Below are positions 1 to 5,531 of a stretch of 7,905 nucleotides of DNA, in pieces (position 1 is the stretch's first letter; each line of letters starts with the position of its first letter). The notes below the pieces were generated by a model that worked only from the letters and a program-made list of their open reading frames with translations, was not told the origin of the DNA and ran no database searches. The translations under genes were made by a program, and so were the position numbers. Source of the stretch: Opitutaceae bacterium (GTDB lineage: Bacteria > Verrucomicrobiota > Verrucomicrobiia > Opitutales > Opitutaceae); assembly GCA_031254955.1 (NCBI GenBank), contig JAIRTK010000014.1, positions 1 to 7,905 on the forward strand, written 5' to 3'.

Positions 1-518
1 CTCGCGCCGCCGCCCAGCACCCGCGTCAGGCGCGGGCCGCCGTAAGTGCGCCGGCTGCACGCAAACTCCTCGCGGATGCGTTCGCGCAAAACAAAATTCT
101 CCCGCGTCCTGCGACTTGGCGTTTTGCGACGTCTGAGCCAGTCCTAATAGCCGCTGCGAAAAACCATCAGCGTTTCGCACAACCCTTTAATTTTATATTG
201 GTCGCTCATGCGTTCGATCTAGGCATACCTCTGTGCGACGCTTCGCAGAGGATGCCCAGCGATTTTTTAGCACTTCACGCTGCTCCAAGAGTTTTGCGTT
301 TTCCTGCGTATCTCCGCCTCTAGGTCTTTCGCCTCCATTTTCACCGAGGCCCGCGTTTCCTGAGCAGAGTGGTTGAGCAGCAGTGCCCGTATACCCAATT
401 CCTCTGCCACGGTGGCCGCGCTGCGGCCACTACTCTTCCAGTGCTCCAATGCTTCCTCTTTGTATTGCTTGGTGAACTTGCGCTTTTCTCTTACCGGCTT
501 GCTTAACTGCGTCTTTAT
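1..518 (-). pseudogene. Degenerate IS3-family transposase (orfA plus 5' part of orfB), truncated by the window edge
   Basis: Read on the minus strand, the orfA part gives KRKFTKQYKEEALEHWKSSG, then RSAATVAEELGI, the helix-turn-helix typical of IS3 OrfA. It is followed by a frameshift near 303-309: the expected coiled-coil text (ENAKLLEQREVLK) continues in another frame. After an A6 run at 263-268 the orfB frame reads IERMSDQYKIKGLCETLMV, then RSGY, a stop, DWLRRRKTPS, and further on SRRTYGGPRLTRVL, the usual OrfB N-terminal region. In-frame TAG stops lie at 219-221 and 144-146. The likely original orfA start is now ATA (516-518), six bases after a good GAAGGA ribosome site. A TTG at 558-560 is the only other in-frame start and has no such site. 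The DDE catalytic core would lie left of base 1 and cannot be checked. Family call is confident; the gene is dead as it stands. Confidence 0.85.
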
Positions 519-809
519 GTGAATTCCTTCTGCTTTGGCACCTCCACCCGTGTCCGTCAATTCGGGGCAGCCTCAAGCCGGAATGCCGCTAAGATAAGGG
601 TGATTGTCGTTAAAAGTCGAACGATGTATGAACGGGTTACGAAACAAATCTGGCTTAACTTAGTGCCAGTTCGTCCTGACCCCTTTGAGCCAATCCATTG
701 TCACCAATCGCAATCACACCCCAAAAACGGTGCGCGGTGCAGCGCGCGGAAATTTTTCAGGTTGAATCCCTCTGACACTGACGGAATGTTCGCCATCATC
801 ATCACCGCC
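519..809. other. Intergenic region upstream of purC
   Basis: No gene is supported here. An open frame runs through on the plus strand into purC (from 519), but it has no PurC homology and poor gene character before about 810. A short inverted repeat lies at 584-598 and 654-668 (separate entry). The text TCCTGACCCC at 674-683 resembles sequence often seen at IS ends, but no matching partner was found. No convincing -35/-10 pair or strong Shine-Dalgarno site for purC could be picked out by eye. Confidence 0.5.
584..668. repeat. Short imperfect inverted repeat, possible IS-end remnant
   Basis: TGCCGCTAAGATAAG (584-598) pairs with CTTAACTTAGTGCCA (654-668) at 12 of 15 positions, with 55 bp between. 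It lies just outside the IS3 remnant. It may be the two ends of a collapsed or deleted element, or a chance hairpin. No flanking target duplication was recognised. Confidence 0.35.
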
Positions 810-1727
810 ATGACCTACGCCGACATCGCCGCCGCCCTTCCAACCAAAGCTGTCACGTCCATCGACGGACTCCCCTTCCCGAAAATCGCCTCGGGCAAGG
901 TCCGCGAGATCTTCGATCTCGGCGACGCACTCCTCATCGCCGCCACCGACCGGCTGTCCGCCTTCGACGTGATCCTGCCCGACGGCATCCCCGGCAAGGG
1001 CATCATCCTCACGCAAATCAGCAACTGGTGGTTCGCGCAAACCGCCTCGTCCGGCATCATCCCGAATCATCTTCTGCCCGACCAGTCCGGCGAATTCACG
1101 CGGCGCGGCATCGACGACCCCGACCTCCGGCTCCGCAGCATGATCGTGCGCAAGCTCAAGCCGCTCACCATCGAATGCGTCGTGCGCGGCTACCTCGTCG
1201 GCAGCGGCTGGTCCTCGTATCAGAAGACCGGCGAAGTCTGCGGCATCCGGCTCCCCGCCGCCCTCCGCCAGGCCGACCGTCTGCCCGCGCCGATTTTCAC
1301 CCCGACCACGAAGGCCGAAAAAGGCGCGCACGACGAACCGATCAACGACGCGCAAGGCGCCGCCGTCGTCGGAGTCGCGCTCTACGAAAAGGCGAAGTCC
1401 ACGAGTCTCGCGCTGTATTCACTCGGCCATGACAAAGCCGCCGCCGCCGGCATGATTCTGGCCGACACGAAATTCGAGTTCGGCACCGACCCCGCCGGCA
1501 ACCTCGTGCTCATCGACGAAATTCTCACGCCCGACTCGTCCCGCTACTGGCCCGCCGACCTCTACGCGCCGAACCAGTCGCCCCCGAGCTACGACAAGCA
1601 ATTCGTCCGCGACCACCTGCTCGCCCTCAAGTGGAACCAGCAGCCGCCCGCCCCGGCCCTTCCCGCCGAGGTCATCCGCGGCACCCAAGAAAAATATCTG
1701 GCCGCGCTGAAAAACCTGATCGAGTAA
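810..1727 (+). CDS. purC: Phosphoribosylaminoimidazole-succinocarboxamide synthase (SAICAR synthetase)
   Basis: Cytosolic enzyme of de novo purine synthesis. It joins L-aspartate to CAIR using ATP to make SAICAR. With the start at 810 the protein is 305 residues, the size of the long (yeast Ade1-like) PurC form. Visible signatures in order: GKVREIFDLGD (29-39, nucleotide-binding loop), ATDRLSAFD (45-53), GKGIILTQISNWW (62-74), ECVVRGYLVGSGW (122-134), FTPTTKAEKGAHDEPI (163-178), LADTKFEFG (217-225) and LIDEILTPDSSRYW (234-247), followed by SYDKQFVRDHL. The ATG at 810 was chosen because PurC homology begins a few residues later. An in-frame ATG at 786 would add eight residues and cannot be excluded; neither has a clear Shine-Dalgarno site. 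The open frame back to 519 is not part of the gene. It stands alone, not in a pur operon. Its 3' end is repeated downstream. Confidence 0.95.
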   Translation: MTYADIAAALPTKAVTSIDGLPFPKIASGKVREIFDLGDALLIAATDRLSAFDVILPDGIPGKGIILTQISNWWFAQTASSGIIPNHLLPDQSGEFTRRGIDDPDLRLRSMIVRKLKPLTIECVVRGYLVGSGWSSYQKTGEVCGIRLPAALRQADRLPAPIFTPTTKAEKGAHDEPINDAQGAAVVGVALYEKAKSTSLALYSLGHDKAAAAGMILADTKFEFGTDPAGNLVLIDEILTPDSSRYWPADLYAPNQSPPSYDKQFVRDHLLALKWNQQPPAPALPAEVIRGTQEKYLAALKNLIE

Positions 1728-1807
1728 CCCCTGCCCCGACCCGACCCGCCGAAGTCATCCACGGCACTCAGGAAAAATACCTGACCGCGCCGAAAAACCT
1801 GATCGGG
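1650..1807 (+). repeat. Tandem partial duplication of the purC 3' end
   Basis: Bases 1650-1724 (the last codons of purC) recur at 1733-1807, a shift of 83 bp, with 64 of 75 positions identical. In the 63-bp core (1662-1724 against 1745-1807) 55 match, and all eight differences are transitions. The downstream copy still translates as PAEVIHGTQEKYLTAPKNLI against PAEVIRGTQEKYLAALKNLI in PurC. It lies out of frame with purC (83 is not a multiple of three) and past its stop, so it is a non-coding relic. Confidence 0.9.
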
Positions 1808-2023
1808 TGCCTCTCCACTCCGGCACCCACCGCTGCCCCTTGCAGAGCCTGCCCGCGCATCAGACCGTGCCCTTGCGTCATACCCTTTCCGCCCCTGTTT
1901 TAGACTTTAGAGTATGTCGTCATGAGATTTTAAAGGGTTTTCTTTTTAACCCCGGAACAACGGTATCAACGTGCAACAGGAAAATTGGGGAAGATAAGGA
2001 TGAAGTTGAGCAATTTCGCACGG
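1808..2023. other. Intergenic region after purC, no gene recognised
   Basis: AT content rises sharply at about 1900-2000 compared with purC. No ORF with family resemblance was found on either strand. AAAGGGTTTTCTTTTTAACCCC at 1932-1953 can form a weak stem, but it lacks a proper U-tract and I do not call it a terminator. Confidence 0.4.
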
Positions 2024-2236
2024 TGTGAAGCGCGGCGGCCAACGGGCGTTCGTAAACGCCGGTGGCCTCGCAAATGACCACCGCGTCCGTGGGCAACTTC
2101 TTGCGATCTCTTGCGGGGTTTGCGCAAACGAGATGGTCGTCCCCAACACGTCGGCGACGAAGTCCCCCTTGGCGATGTCAACGCCGATGTAGGGTTGGGT
2201 GGGGTGGCTGGCCTGATCAACGCTCCATCTTGTCAT
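2024..2236 (-). pseudogene. IS110-family transposase N-terminal remnant
   Basis: On the minus strand from the ATG at 2234-2236 the text reads PYIGVDIAKGDFVADVLG, matching the start of the IS110 DEDD (RuvC-like) domain, where the Asp of GVDIAK would be the first catalytic acid. A frameshift near 2097-2110 moves the match to another frame: KKLPTDAVVICEATGVYERP, then LAAALH, with the Glu of CEATG at the second acidic position. Homology stops at about 2024. The rest of the catalytic domain and the C-terminal transposase-20 domain are absent. The fragment is non-functional. Its start codon overlaps the end of the small repeat at 2235-2409, so that element sits at or replaced its upstream region. 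Confidence 0.8.
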
Positions 2237-2409
2237 ACCACTTTCCACCCAGTTTCACCCTTTACGCCAATCCTTTTAACCACGGATTGCACGGATGTTT
2301 AATTCATTGAAAAACAATGGGGTTATCTGTATTATCCGTTAAAATCCGTGCAATTCGTGGTCGGCTTGGAGGGTGTTTCTTAAGAAAGTTTCTGATTAAG
2401 AAATGGTAT
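2235..2409. mobile_element. Small non-autonomous palindromic element, copy A (175 bp)
   Basis: The element begins ATACCACTTT and ends AAATGGTAT, giving short terminal inverted repeats (ATACCA/TGGTAT). Inside, ACCACGGATTGCACGGAT pairs with ATCCGTGCAATTCGTGGT with one mismatch, so most of the element can fold into one hairpin. It carries no ORF of its own. A second copy lies at 3547-4030, and the two align end to end apart from an 18-bp indel and one large insertion, which fixes the boundaries. No target duplication was recognised around copy A. It resembles a MITE in structure; the parent transposase is unknown. Confidence 0.75.
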
Positions 2410-2470
2410 CAGTCGCGCTCAAGGGCGCATTCAACGGTCCGAGTTGAGTGGCCAGCTCCCTCCCCAGAAA

Positions 2471-2519
2471 ACTGGCCAAGACTCGCTCCGTTTTAGAGGT
2501 TTCATGAGTCTTGGCCGGT
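2471..2519. repeat. Hairpin-forming inverted repeat
   Basis: ACTGGCCAAGACTC (2471-2484) and GAGTCTTGGCCGGT (2506-2519) pair at 13 of 14 positions around a 21-base loop. No T-tract follows on either strand, so it does not look like an intrinsic terminator. It is one of several fold-back sequences in this gene-poor stretch. Confidence 0.6.
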
Positions 2520-2653
2520 TGTCCTACTGGACACGAAGGGCATGGAGTCCAGAGGGAATTTTTTCCAAGATAAACTTTTCGGTTCCCCGCTCTTTCCGAT
2601 GCCTGAACCTCTTTTTACCCAAAACGGCAATAAAGAGGAGCAGCCCGAAAGGC

Positions 2654-2771
2654 GTGCGGTGGCAGAGCGAAGCAGCGACACCGCTTTTCACCGGCGGGGG
2701 AAGGCTGTCATCCGAAGCATTTCACGGCTGCCGAAAGCGGCGCCGCCGGGCTTCGCCCTCTGCCGCCGCAC
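2654..2771. repeat. Fold-back repeat with long imperfect arms
   Basis: The left arm 2654-2687 starts GTGCGGTGGCAGAG and ends ACACCGCTTT. The right arm 2734-2771, reversed, starts GTGCGGCGGCAGAG and ends GCGCCGCTTT. The arms align over about 34-38 bases with a few small gaps, around a 46-base centre. No coding potential is convincing; ORFs crossing it are rich in Arg and Ala because of the GC-rich arms. Origin unknown; it resembles an intergenic fold-back repeat. Confidence 0.65.
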
Positions 2772-3133
2772 TCCAAAAAGTGCACATATTATCATCTGTT
2801 TGAGTGAGAAAGGGTATAAACAAGGGCTGGTTCCTTGGGTGGGCATGGAATGGCCCCATGTTACTTCTTGCGGACGCGAACGCAAACAGCGCGGCGAGCC
2901 GGAAGAGTTGGAGGCCGAGACCTCGCGGCGGGCCTCGCAGCACGGCGGCGGGGCCGTTGATGCGGCGTTGCGGATGTGTGTGGGGGAGGAGAGAGGACGC
3001 AGTAATACACGCAGAAATGTTTGTAAAAACGGGGTCAAAGCAGGGGGAGGGGGAAGATTGTCGCGGGGTTGGTAGATTTTGTGCGAATGCTTATTAACGA
3101 ATTTAAAAGCACTGGCTTCGGGGATATTCGGGG
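2772..3133. other. Gene-poor region before tRNA-Tyr
   Basis: Several overlapping ORFs of 70-180 codons run through this stretch on both strands, but none has a recognisable domain, a ribosome site or consistent codon use, and they extend into the fold-back repeat at 2654-2771. I see no supported gene. The part from 3080 to 3133 is the trailer of the tRNA on the minus strand, and no clear terminator hairpin was found there. Confidence 0.45.
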
Positions 3134-3220
<87 letters not shown>

Positions 3221-3365
3221 AAACGCGGGAGGCAGAAGTTCAGGGTTTGCCGCCGGAAGTTCAAGGCTTTTTTCGGGTAAATGTTGAGGCCGGCTGCAAC
3301 TCAAAATGGCGCCTCTCCTCTTCTTTCTTCTTTCCTCTTTAGGGGAATTCTAAAAATTGATTTTT

Positions 3366-3407
3366 GGGAGGGCGCGGAGCGCGGGCACGGAGGGCGCGGA
3401 GGCGCCG
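3366..3407 (+). repeat. GC-rich, purine-rich low-complexity patch
   Basis: GGGAGGGCGCGGAGCGCGGG is followed by CACGGAGGGCGCGGAGGCGC. Variants of AGGGCGCGGAG recur about every 22-25 bases. It lies between the tRNA leader and the next fold-back repeat. No gene is seen between 3221 and 3446. Confidence 0.4.
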
Positions 3408-3446
3408 TCCGGCTGGGGGTGACATTTACCAGTCGATCCTGAATTT

Positions 3447-3545
3447 TGGTTCGTCGCTCTTTTCGATGAAGAAGCAAAGCCCCGGAGGGGCGACAGCGCG
3501 CATCGCTTTCACTCGCACGGTCTCTGCTGTCGCCCCTTCAGGGCT
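3447..3545. repeat. Fold-back repeat of the CCCCGGAGGGGCGACAGC type
   Basis: The arm at 3478-3497 (AGCCCCGGAGGGGCGACAGC) pairs with 3526-3545 (GCTGTCGCCCCTTCAGGGCT) with few mismatches, leaving a 28-base loop. The 31 bases before the first arm, starting TGGTTCGTCGCT, are also shared with 5094-5146, so the repeated unit is larger than the hairpin. It ends directly against copy B of the ATACCA element (3547). Confidence 0.7.
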
Positions 3546-3731
3546 TATACCACTTTTCACCCATTTTCACCCTTTGCACCAATCCTTTTAACCACGGATT
3601 GCACGGATAAAACGGATCACACGGATGTTTAATTCATTGAAAAACAAAGGGGTTATCTGTGTTATCCGTTAAAATCCGTGCAATTCGGGGTCGGCTTGGA
3701 GGGTGTTTCTTAAGAAGGTTTTTGATTAAGA

Positions 3732-4017
3732 GAGCCTAACAAAATTACAATAGGGCAGGCCGAAAGACGGTATGAAAAGCGAGGAAAAACGCGAAGATGT
3801 AGGGGCTTCGCTTGCGAAGCCCGTCGTGGAAGGACGCCACGGGTTAGCTTCCTCCAGTGCGCCGTCGTAGTCGCATGAAACACAAACGCGCGCGACTGCT
3901 GTCCGGCAACGGACTTCGCAAGCAACGGGCTTCGCAAGCGAAGCCCCTACATCCGCTGTCGCGCGCCTCTGTGTCCGCTGTGTCACTTCGCTCAATCCTT
4001 CTTTTTGTTAGACGCTC
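3732..4017. mobile_element. 286-bp non-autonomous element inserted in copy B, with 5-bp target duplication
   Basis: The left end is GAGCCTAACAAAA and the right end, reversed, is GAGCGTCTAACAAAA: terminal inverted repeats with a 2-base gap. TAAGA flanks both sides (3727-3731 and 4018-4022), while the uninterrupted copy A has TAAGA once, at 2397-2401. This is direct evidence of insertion by a transposase acting in trans. No ORF encodes a transposase. The interior is built around a 29-bp perfect inverted repeat. The parent family was not identified. Confidence 0.8.
3796..3953. repeat. 29-bp perfect inverted repeat inside the nested element
   Basis: Bases 3796-3824 (starting GATGTAGGGGCTTCGC) and 3925-3953 are exact reverse complements. 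Each arm contains its own near-perfect palindrome, GGCTTCGCTTGCGAAGCC, so each can also fold alone. A partial third copy, ACTTCGCAAGC, lies at 3913-3923 beside the right arm. Confidence 0.85.
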
Positions 4018-4050
4018 TAAGAAATGGTATTAGGTATAGATTAACGTTTT

Positions 4051-4083
4051 CCGTGGGTGACGAGCGCAGCGAGGAACCCACGG
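4051..4083. repeat. GTGGGTGACGAGCG...GAGGAACCCACGG repeat with paired ends
   Basis: CCGTGGGT (4051-4058) and ACCCACGG (4076-4083) are exact inverted repeats, and the whole 33-base unit recurs diverged at 5153-5184 and inverted at 5289-5316. It lies 71 bases past the ccoP stop on the minus strand. The stem could stabilise the mRNA 3' end, but no T-tract follows, so I do not call it a terminator. An 8-bp direct repeat, GATTAACG (4039-4046 and 4125-4132), brackets it. Confidence 0.6.
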
Positions 4084-4153
4084 CTAAGAGCTTCCGCCCC
4101 TCCGGGGTTTACCGCCGGGACGCCGATTAACGTCAGGGCGTAACAAAGGAGAA

Positions 4154-4819
4154 CTACGGCGAGAGTTCCACTTCGATGGGGTCGTCTTCCTTGTGGAAAC
4201 TGAGCACGTAGGAGACGGCTTCGATGACGCGTTTTTGGCCGAGTTGCGGTCCCCAGGATGGCATGCCTTTCGCCAGCACTCCTTCAGTCACCGTGTGGTA
4301 AACTTCCGTGGGCTTGCCGCCATGAATCCAGCGGGTGTCGGTGAGATTGGGGCCAACCGCGGTCGGGTCTTCGTCCTTGCCGCGCAGGCTGGCGAGGTGG
4401 CAGGTGGCGCAGTTGGCCATGAAGTGTTCCTTGCCGGCGGCTGTGAAAATCGGGTTCTGGCTGGCTTTCCACAGCGTCGGGTCATCAATCTGCGTGGCGT
4501 TGGCCATCTTGACCGCTTCGAGGCGCGCGATCTCGGCGGTCACGCGTTCGCCGTCGCCCGCCGCCATGCTGGCTTGAAAATAAAAAAACCAATACACAAT
4601 GGAAAACGCGATCGTGCCGTAGAAGGTGAGCAGCCACCAATTGGGCAGGCGTTTGTCGTATTCCTGGATGCCGTCGTAGGAGTGCGGGCGGAGCGCGTCG
4701 GCGGCGGGCGCGGGTGCGCCGACGGATGCGGGTGCGTCGGTGGGCGCGGAGGCAGAGGCGGGCGCGGGTGCGGGCGCGGAGGAGGCGGCGGGTGCGGCGT
4801 GGGATGGGTCGGGCGTCAT
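4154..4819 (-). CDS. ccoP: cbb3-type cytochrome c oxidase subunit III, monohaem form
   Basis: Membrane-anchored c-type cytochrome that passes electrons into the cbb3 oxidase. It is 221 residues from the ATG at 4817-4819, which overlaps the ccoQ-like stop as ATGA; this coupling decides the start against an upstream in-frame ATG at 4912. Residues 8-45 are an Ala/Pro/Ser-rich segment. They are followed by the CcoP N-terminal signature DGIQEYDKRLPNWW (49-62) and a membrane helix at about 61-82. The haem c site is CATCH (137-141), with a probable axial Met186 in GMPSWG. Proteobacterial CcoP has two haem c domains and about 300 residues; here only one is present, as in Bacteroidota-type proteins. 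The stop is TAG. It is the last gene of the operon within the window. Confidence 0.93.
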   Translation of the reverse strand: MTPDPSHAAPAASSAPAPAPASASAPTDAPASVGAPAPAADALRPHSYDGIQEYDKRLPNWWLLTFYGTIAFSIVYWFFYFQASMAAGDGERVTAEIARLEAVKMANATQIDDPTLWKASQNPIFTAAGKEHFMANCATCHLASLRGKDEDPTAVGPNLTDTRWIHGGKPTEVYHTVTEGVLAKGMPSWGPQLGQKRVIEAVSYVLSFHKEDDPIEVELSP

Positions 4820-5001
4820 GGCGTCGGTTTTTTTGGGGGGCCGGGTTCGTCGTTGAAGGGGAGTGAGGCGAGGTGGTCGAGTTGCGGTTTGCTCATGCGC
4901 AGCGCGCGCCACGTGACGGTGAAATAGATCGCGCCCGCCACGATGAAGGAAACGAGCGGGAAGATCACGAGCCAGTGGTCAAATATCAGGCGGCGGAGCA
5001 T
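4816..5001 (-). CDS. ccoQ: CcoQ-like small membrane subunit of cbb3 oxidase
   Basis: The 61-residue protein has one membrane helix at about residues 9-30 (WLVIFPLVSFIVAGAIYFTV), a basic stretch after it, and a C-terminal tail containing LASLPFNDEPGPPK. That tail resembles the LPF-(D/E)-D/E tail of CcoQ/FixQ proteins. In the family CcoQ stabilises the oxidase and is not catalytic. Its position directly before ccoP, with a 4-base ATGA overlap, supports the call strongly. The sequence itself is too short for certainty. The ATG at 4999-5001 has no clear Shine-Dalgarno site upstream. Confidence 0.78.
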   Translation of the reverse strand: MLRRLIFDHWLVIFPLVSFIVAGAIYFTVTWRALRMSKPQLDHLASLPFNDEPGPPKKPTP

Positions 5002-5093
5002 GAGGGTGTGTTTTATTTATTGTCCGCAAAACACGCGGAAGGCACGGGGAGGGATGCCGGGGGCGGGCGCAGTAGTTTTTGGGATAATTTTCA

Positions 5094-5146
5094 TGGTTTG
5101 TCGCTATTTCCGATGAGACAGCAAAGTCCCGGAGGGGCGTTCAGCG
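5094..5146 (+). repeat. Diverged copy of the TGGTTYGTCGCT...CCCGGAGGGGCG repeat
   Basis: It aligns over 52-53 bases with 3447-3498 (shared blocks GTCGCT, GATGA, AGCAAAG, CCCGGAGGGGCG, CAGCG) with one 1-base indel. In contrast to the copy at 3447 it is followed not by its own pairing arm but by the fold-back at 5153-5316. Confidence 0.65.
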
Positions 5147-5152
5147 TTTAGT

Positions 5153-5316
5153 CGTGGGTGACGAGCGTGGCGAGGAACCCGCGGTCTGCGGTGTTTTTGA
5201 AAACATGCCCTGAAAGGGCGACAGCAAAGTTGACCGGTGAATCCGCTTTGCCGTCGCCTTTTCAGGGTTTGTTTTTTTGGGATGGATTCCGTGGGTTCCT
5301 CGTTGCGTTCGTCATC
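5153..5316. repeat. Double-arm fold-back repeat between ccoNO and ccoQ
   Basis: The outer arms are 5157-5184 and 5289-5316, pairing at 22 of 28 positions and made of the GACGAGCG...GAGGAACCC repeat in opposite orientations. The inner arms are 5208-5229 (CCCTGAAAGGGCGACAGCAAAG region) and 5246-5267, pairing at 20 of 22. On the ccoNO-ccoQ transcript this would form a large structured hairpin. No ORF with family resemblance crosses it. Confidence 0.7.
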
Positions 5317-5439
5317 TTTGGGCAAGGGTTTGTCGCCTTTCCGGGGCTGAAACGCCAGCCGCTGCCTCCGCTCCACGGGCGCGCGTTGGAAAATCCATTC
5401 AAAAGAGCGAGGAGCCGTTTTCATAATATAATCGTTTTT

Positions 5440-5466
5440 ATATAATCCGTGCGCATCGGTGGTTTT
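5440..5466. repeat. Degenerate half of the ACCACGGATTGCACGGAT motif
   Basis: On the minus strand AACCACCGATGCGCACGGAT resembles the left stem of the ATACCA elements at 2235 and 3547. Only this half is seen here, without the terminal ATACCA, so it may be a fragment or an independent repeat of the same sequence style. Confidence 0.4.
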
Positions 5467-5468
5467 TA

Positions 5469-5531
5469 TTTCCGTGGGTTTTGTGAGGTTCGCGGGTCTC
5501 GCGGGTTTCGTTGGTTTCGCGGGTTTCGCGG
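5469..5531. repeat. 9-bp tandem repeat just downstream of the ccoNO stop
   Basis: The unit GTTTCGCGG is repeated about seven times with variation. The last five units (5487-5531) each differ from the consensus at no more than two positions; the first two are more diverged. On the minus strand the array begins about ten bases after the ccoNO stop codon. It may be a slippage array. Translated on the minus strand it would give a Pro-Ala-Lys-like run, but no real gene is indicated. Confidence 0.7.

Larger units (their letters stand above)
3547..4030. mobile_element. Small palindromic element, copy B, split by a nested insertion
   Basis: It starts ATACCACTTTTC and ends AAATGGTAT like copy A. Once the 286-bp insert at 3732-4017 and one 5-bp duplication are removed it is 193 bp. 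Copy A is 175 bp, and the 18-bp difference is fully explained by one extra internal segment (ACGGATCACACGGAT region, near 3609-3628) made of a further ACGGAT-type repeat. No other indels are needed. The inner hairpin (ACCACGGATTGCACGGAT with ATCCGTGCAATTCGGGGT) is kept with slightly more mismatches. Confidence 0.75.

Noticed and set aside
519..809. N-terminal extension of purC (open frame from 519)
   Set aside because: The added residues have no PurC similarity, and known long-form PurC proteins begin near the 810 start.
714..1355. 213-codon minus-strand ORF
   Set aside because: Antisense shadow of purC with no recognisable domain.
1878..1903. GTCATACCCTTTCC text resembling the left end of the ATACCA element (GTCATACCACTTTCC)
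   Set aside because: Similarity covers only about 25 bases with gaps and there is no hairpin or right end. It may be chance.
2722..2943. Possible PEP-CTERM-like hydrophobic tail on the minus strand (LFRLAALFAFASARS)
   Set aside because: There is no VPEP motif in the same frame before the hydrophobic stretch, and the reading frame runs on into repeat DNA.
2542..3075. 177-codon plus-strand ORF
   Set aside because: It crosses the fold-back repeat at 2654-2771 and has no domain, signal or consistent codon use.
4047..4085. Intrinsic terminator after ccoP
   Set aside because: The stem is good, but no T-tract follows on the minus strand and the same sequence occurs elsewhere as a repeat.
4193..4927. 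244-codon plus-strand ORF
   Set aside because: Antisense to ccoP and ccoQ; the Gly-rich tail is the mirror of the Ala/Pro-rich CcoP N-terminus.
5469..5531. CRISPR array
   Set aside because: The units are 9 bp and directly abutting, without spacers; no cas genes are present.
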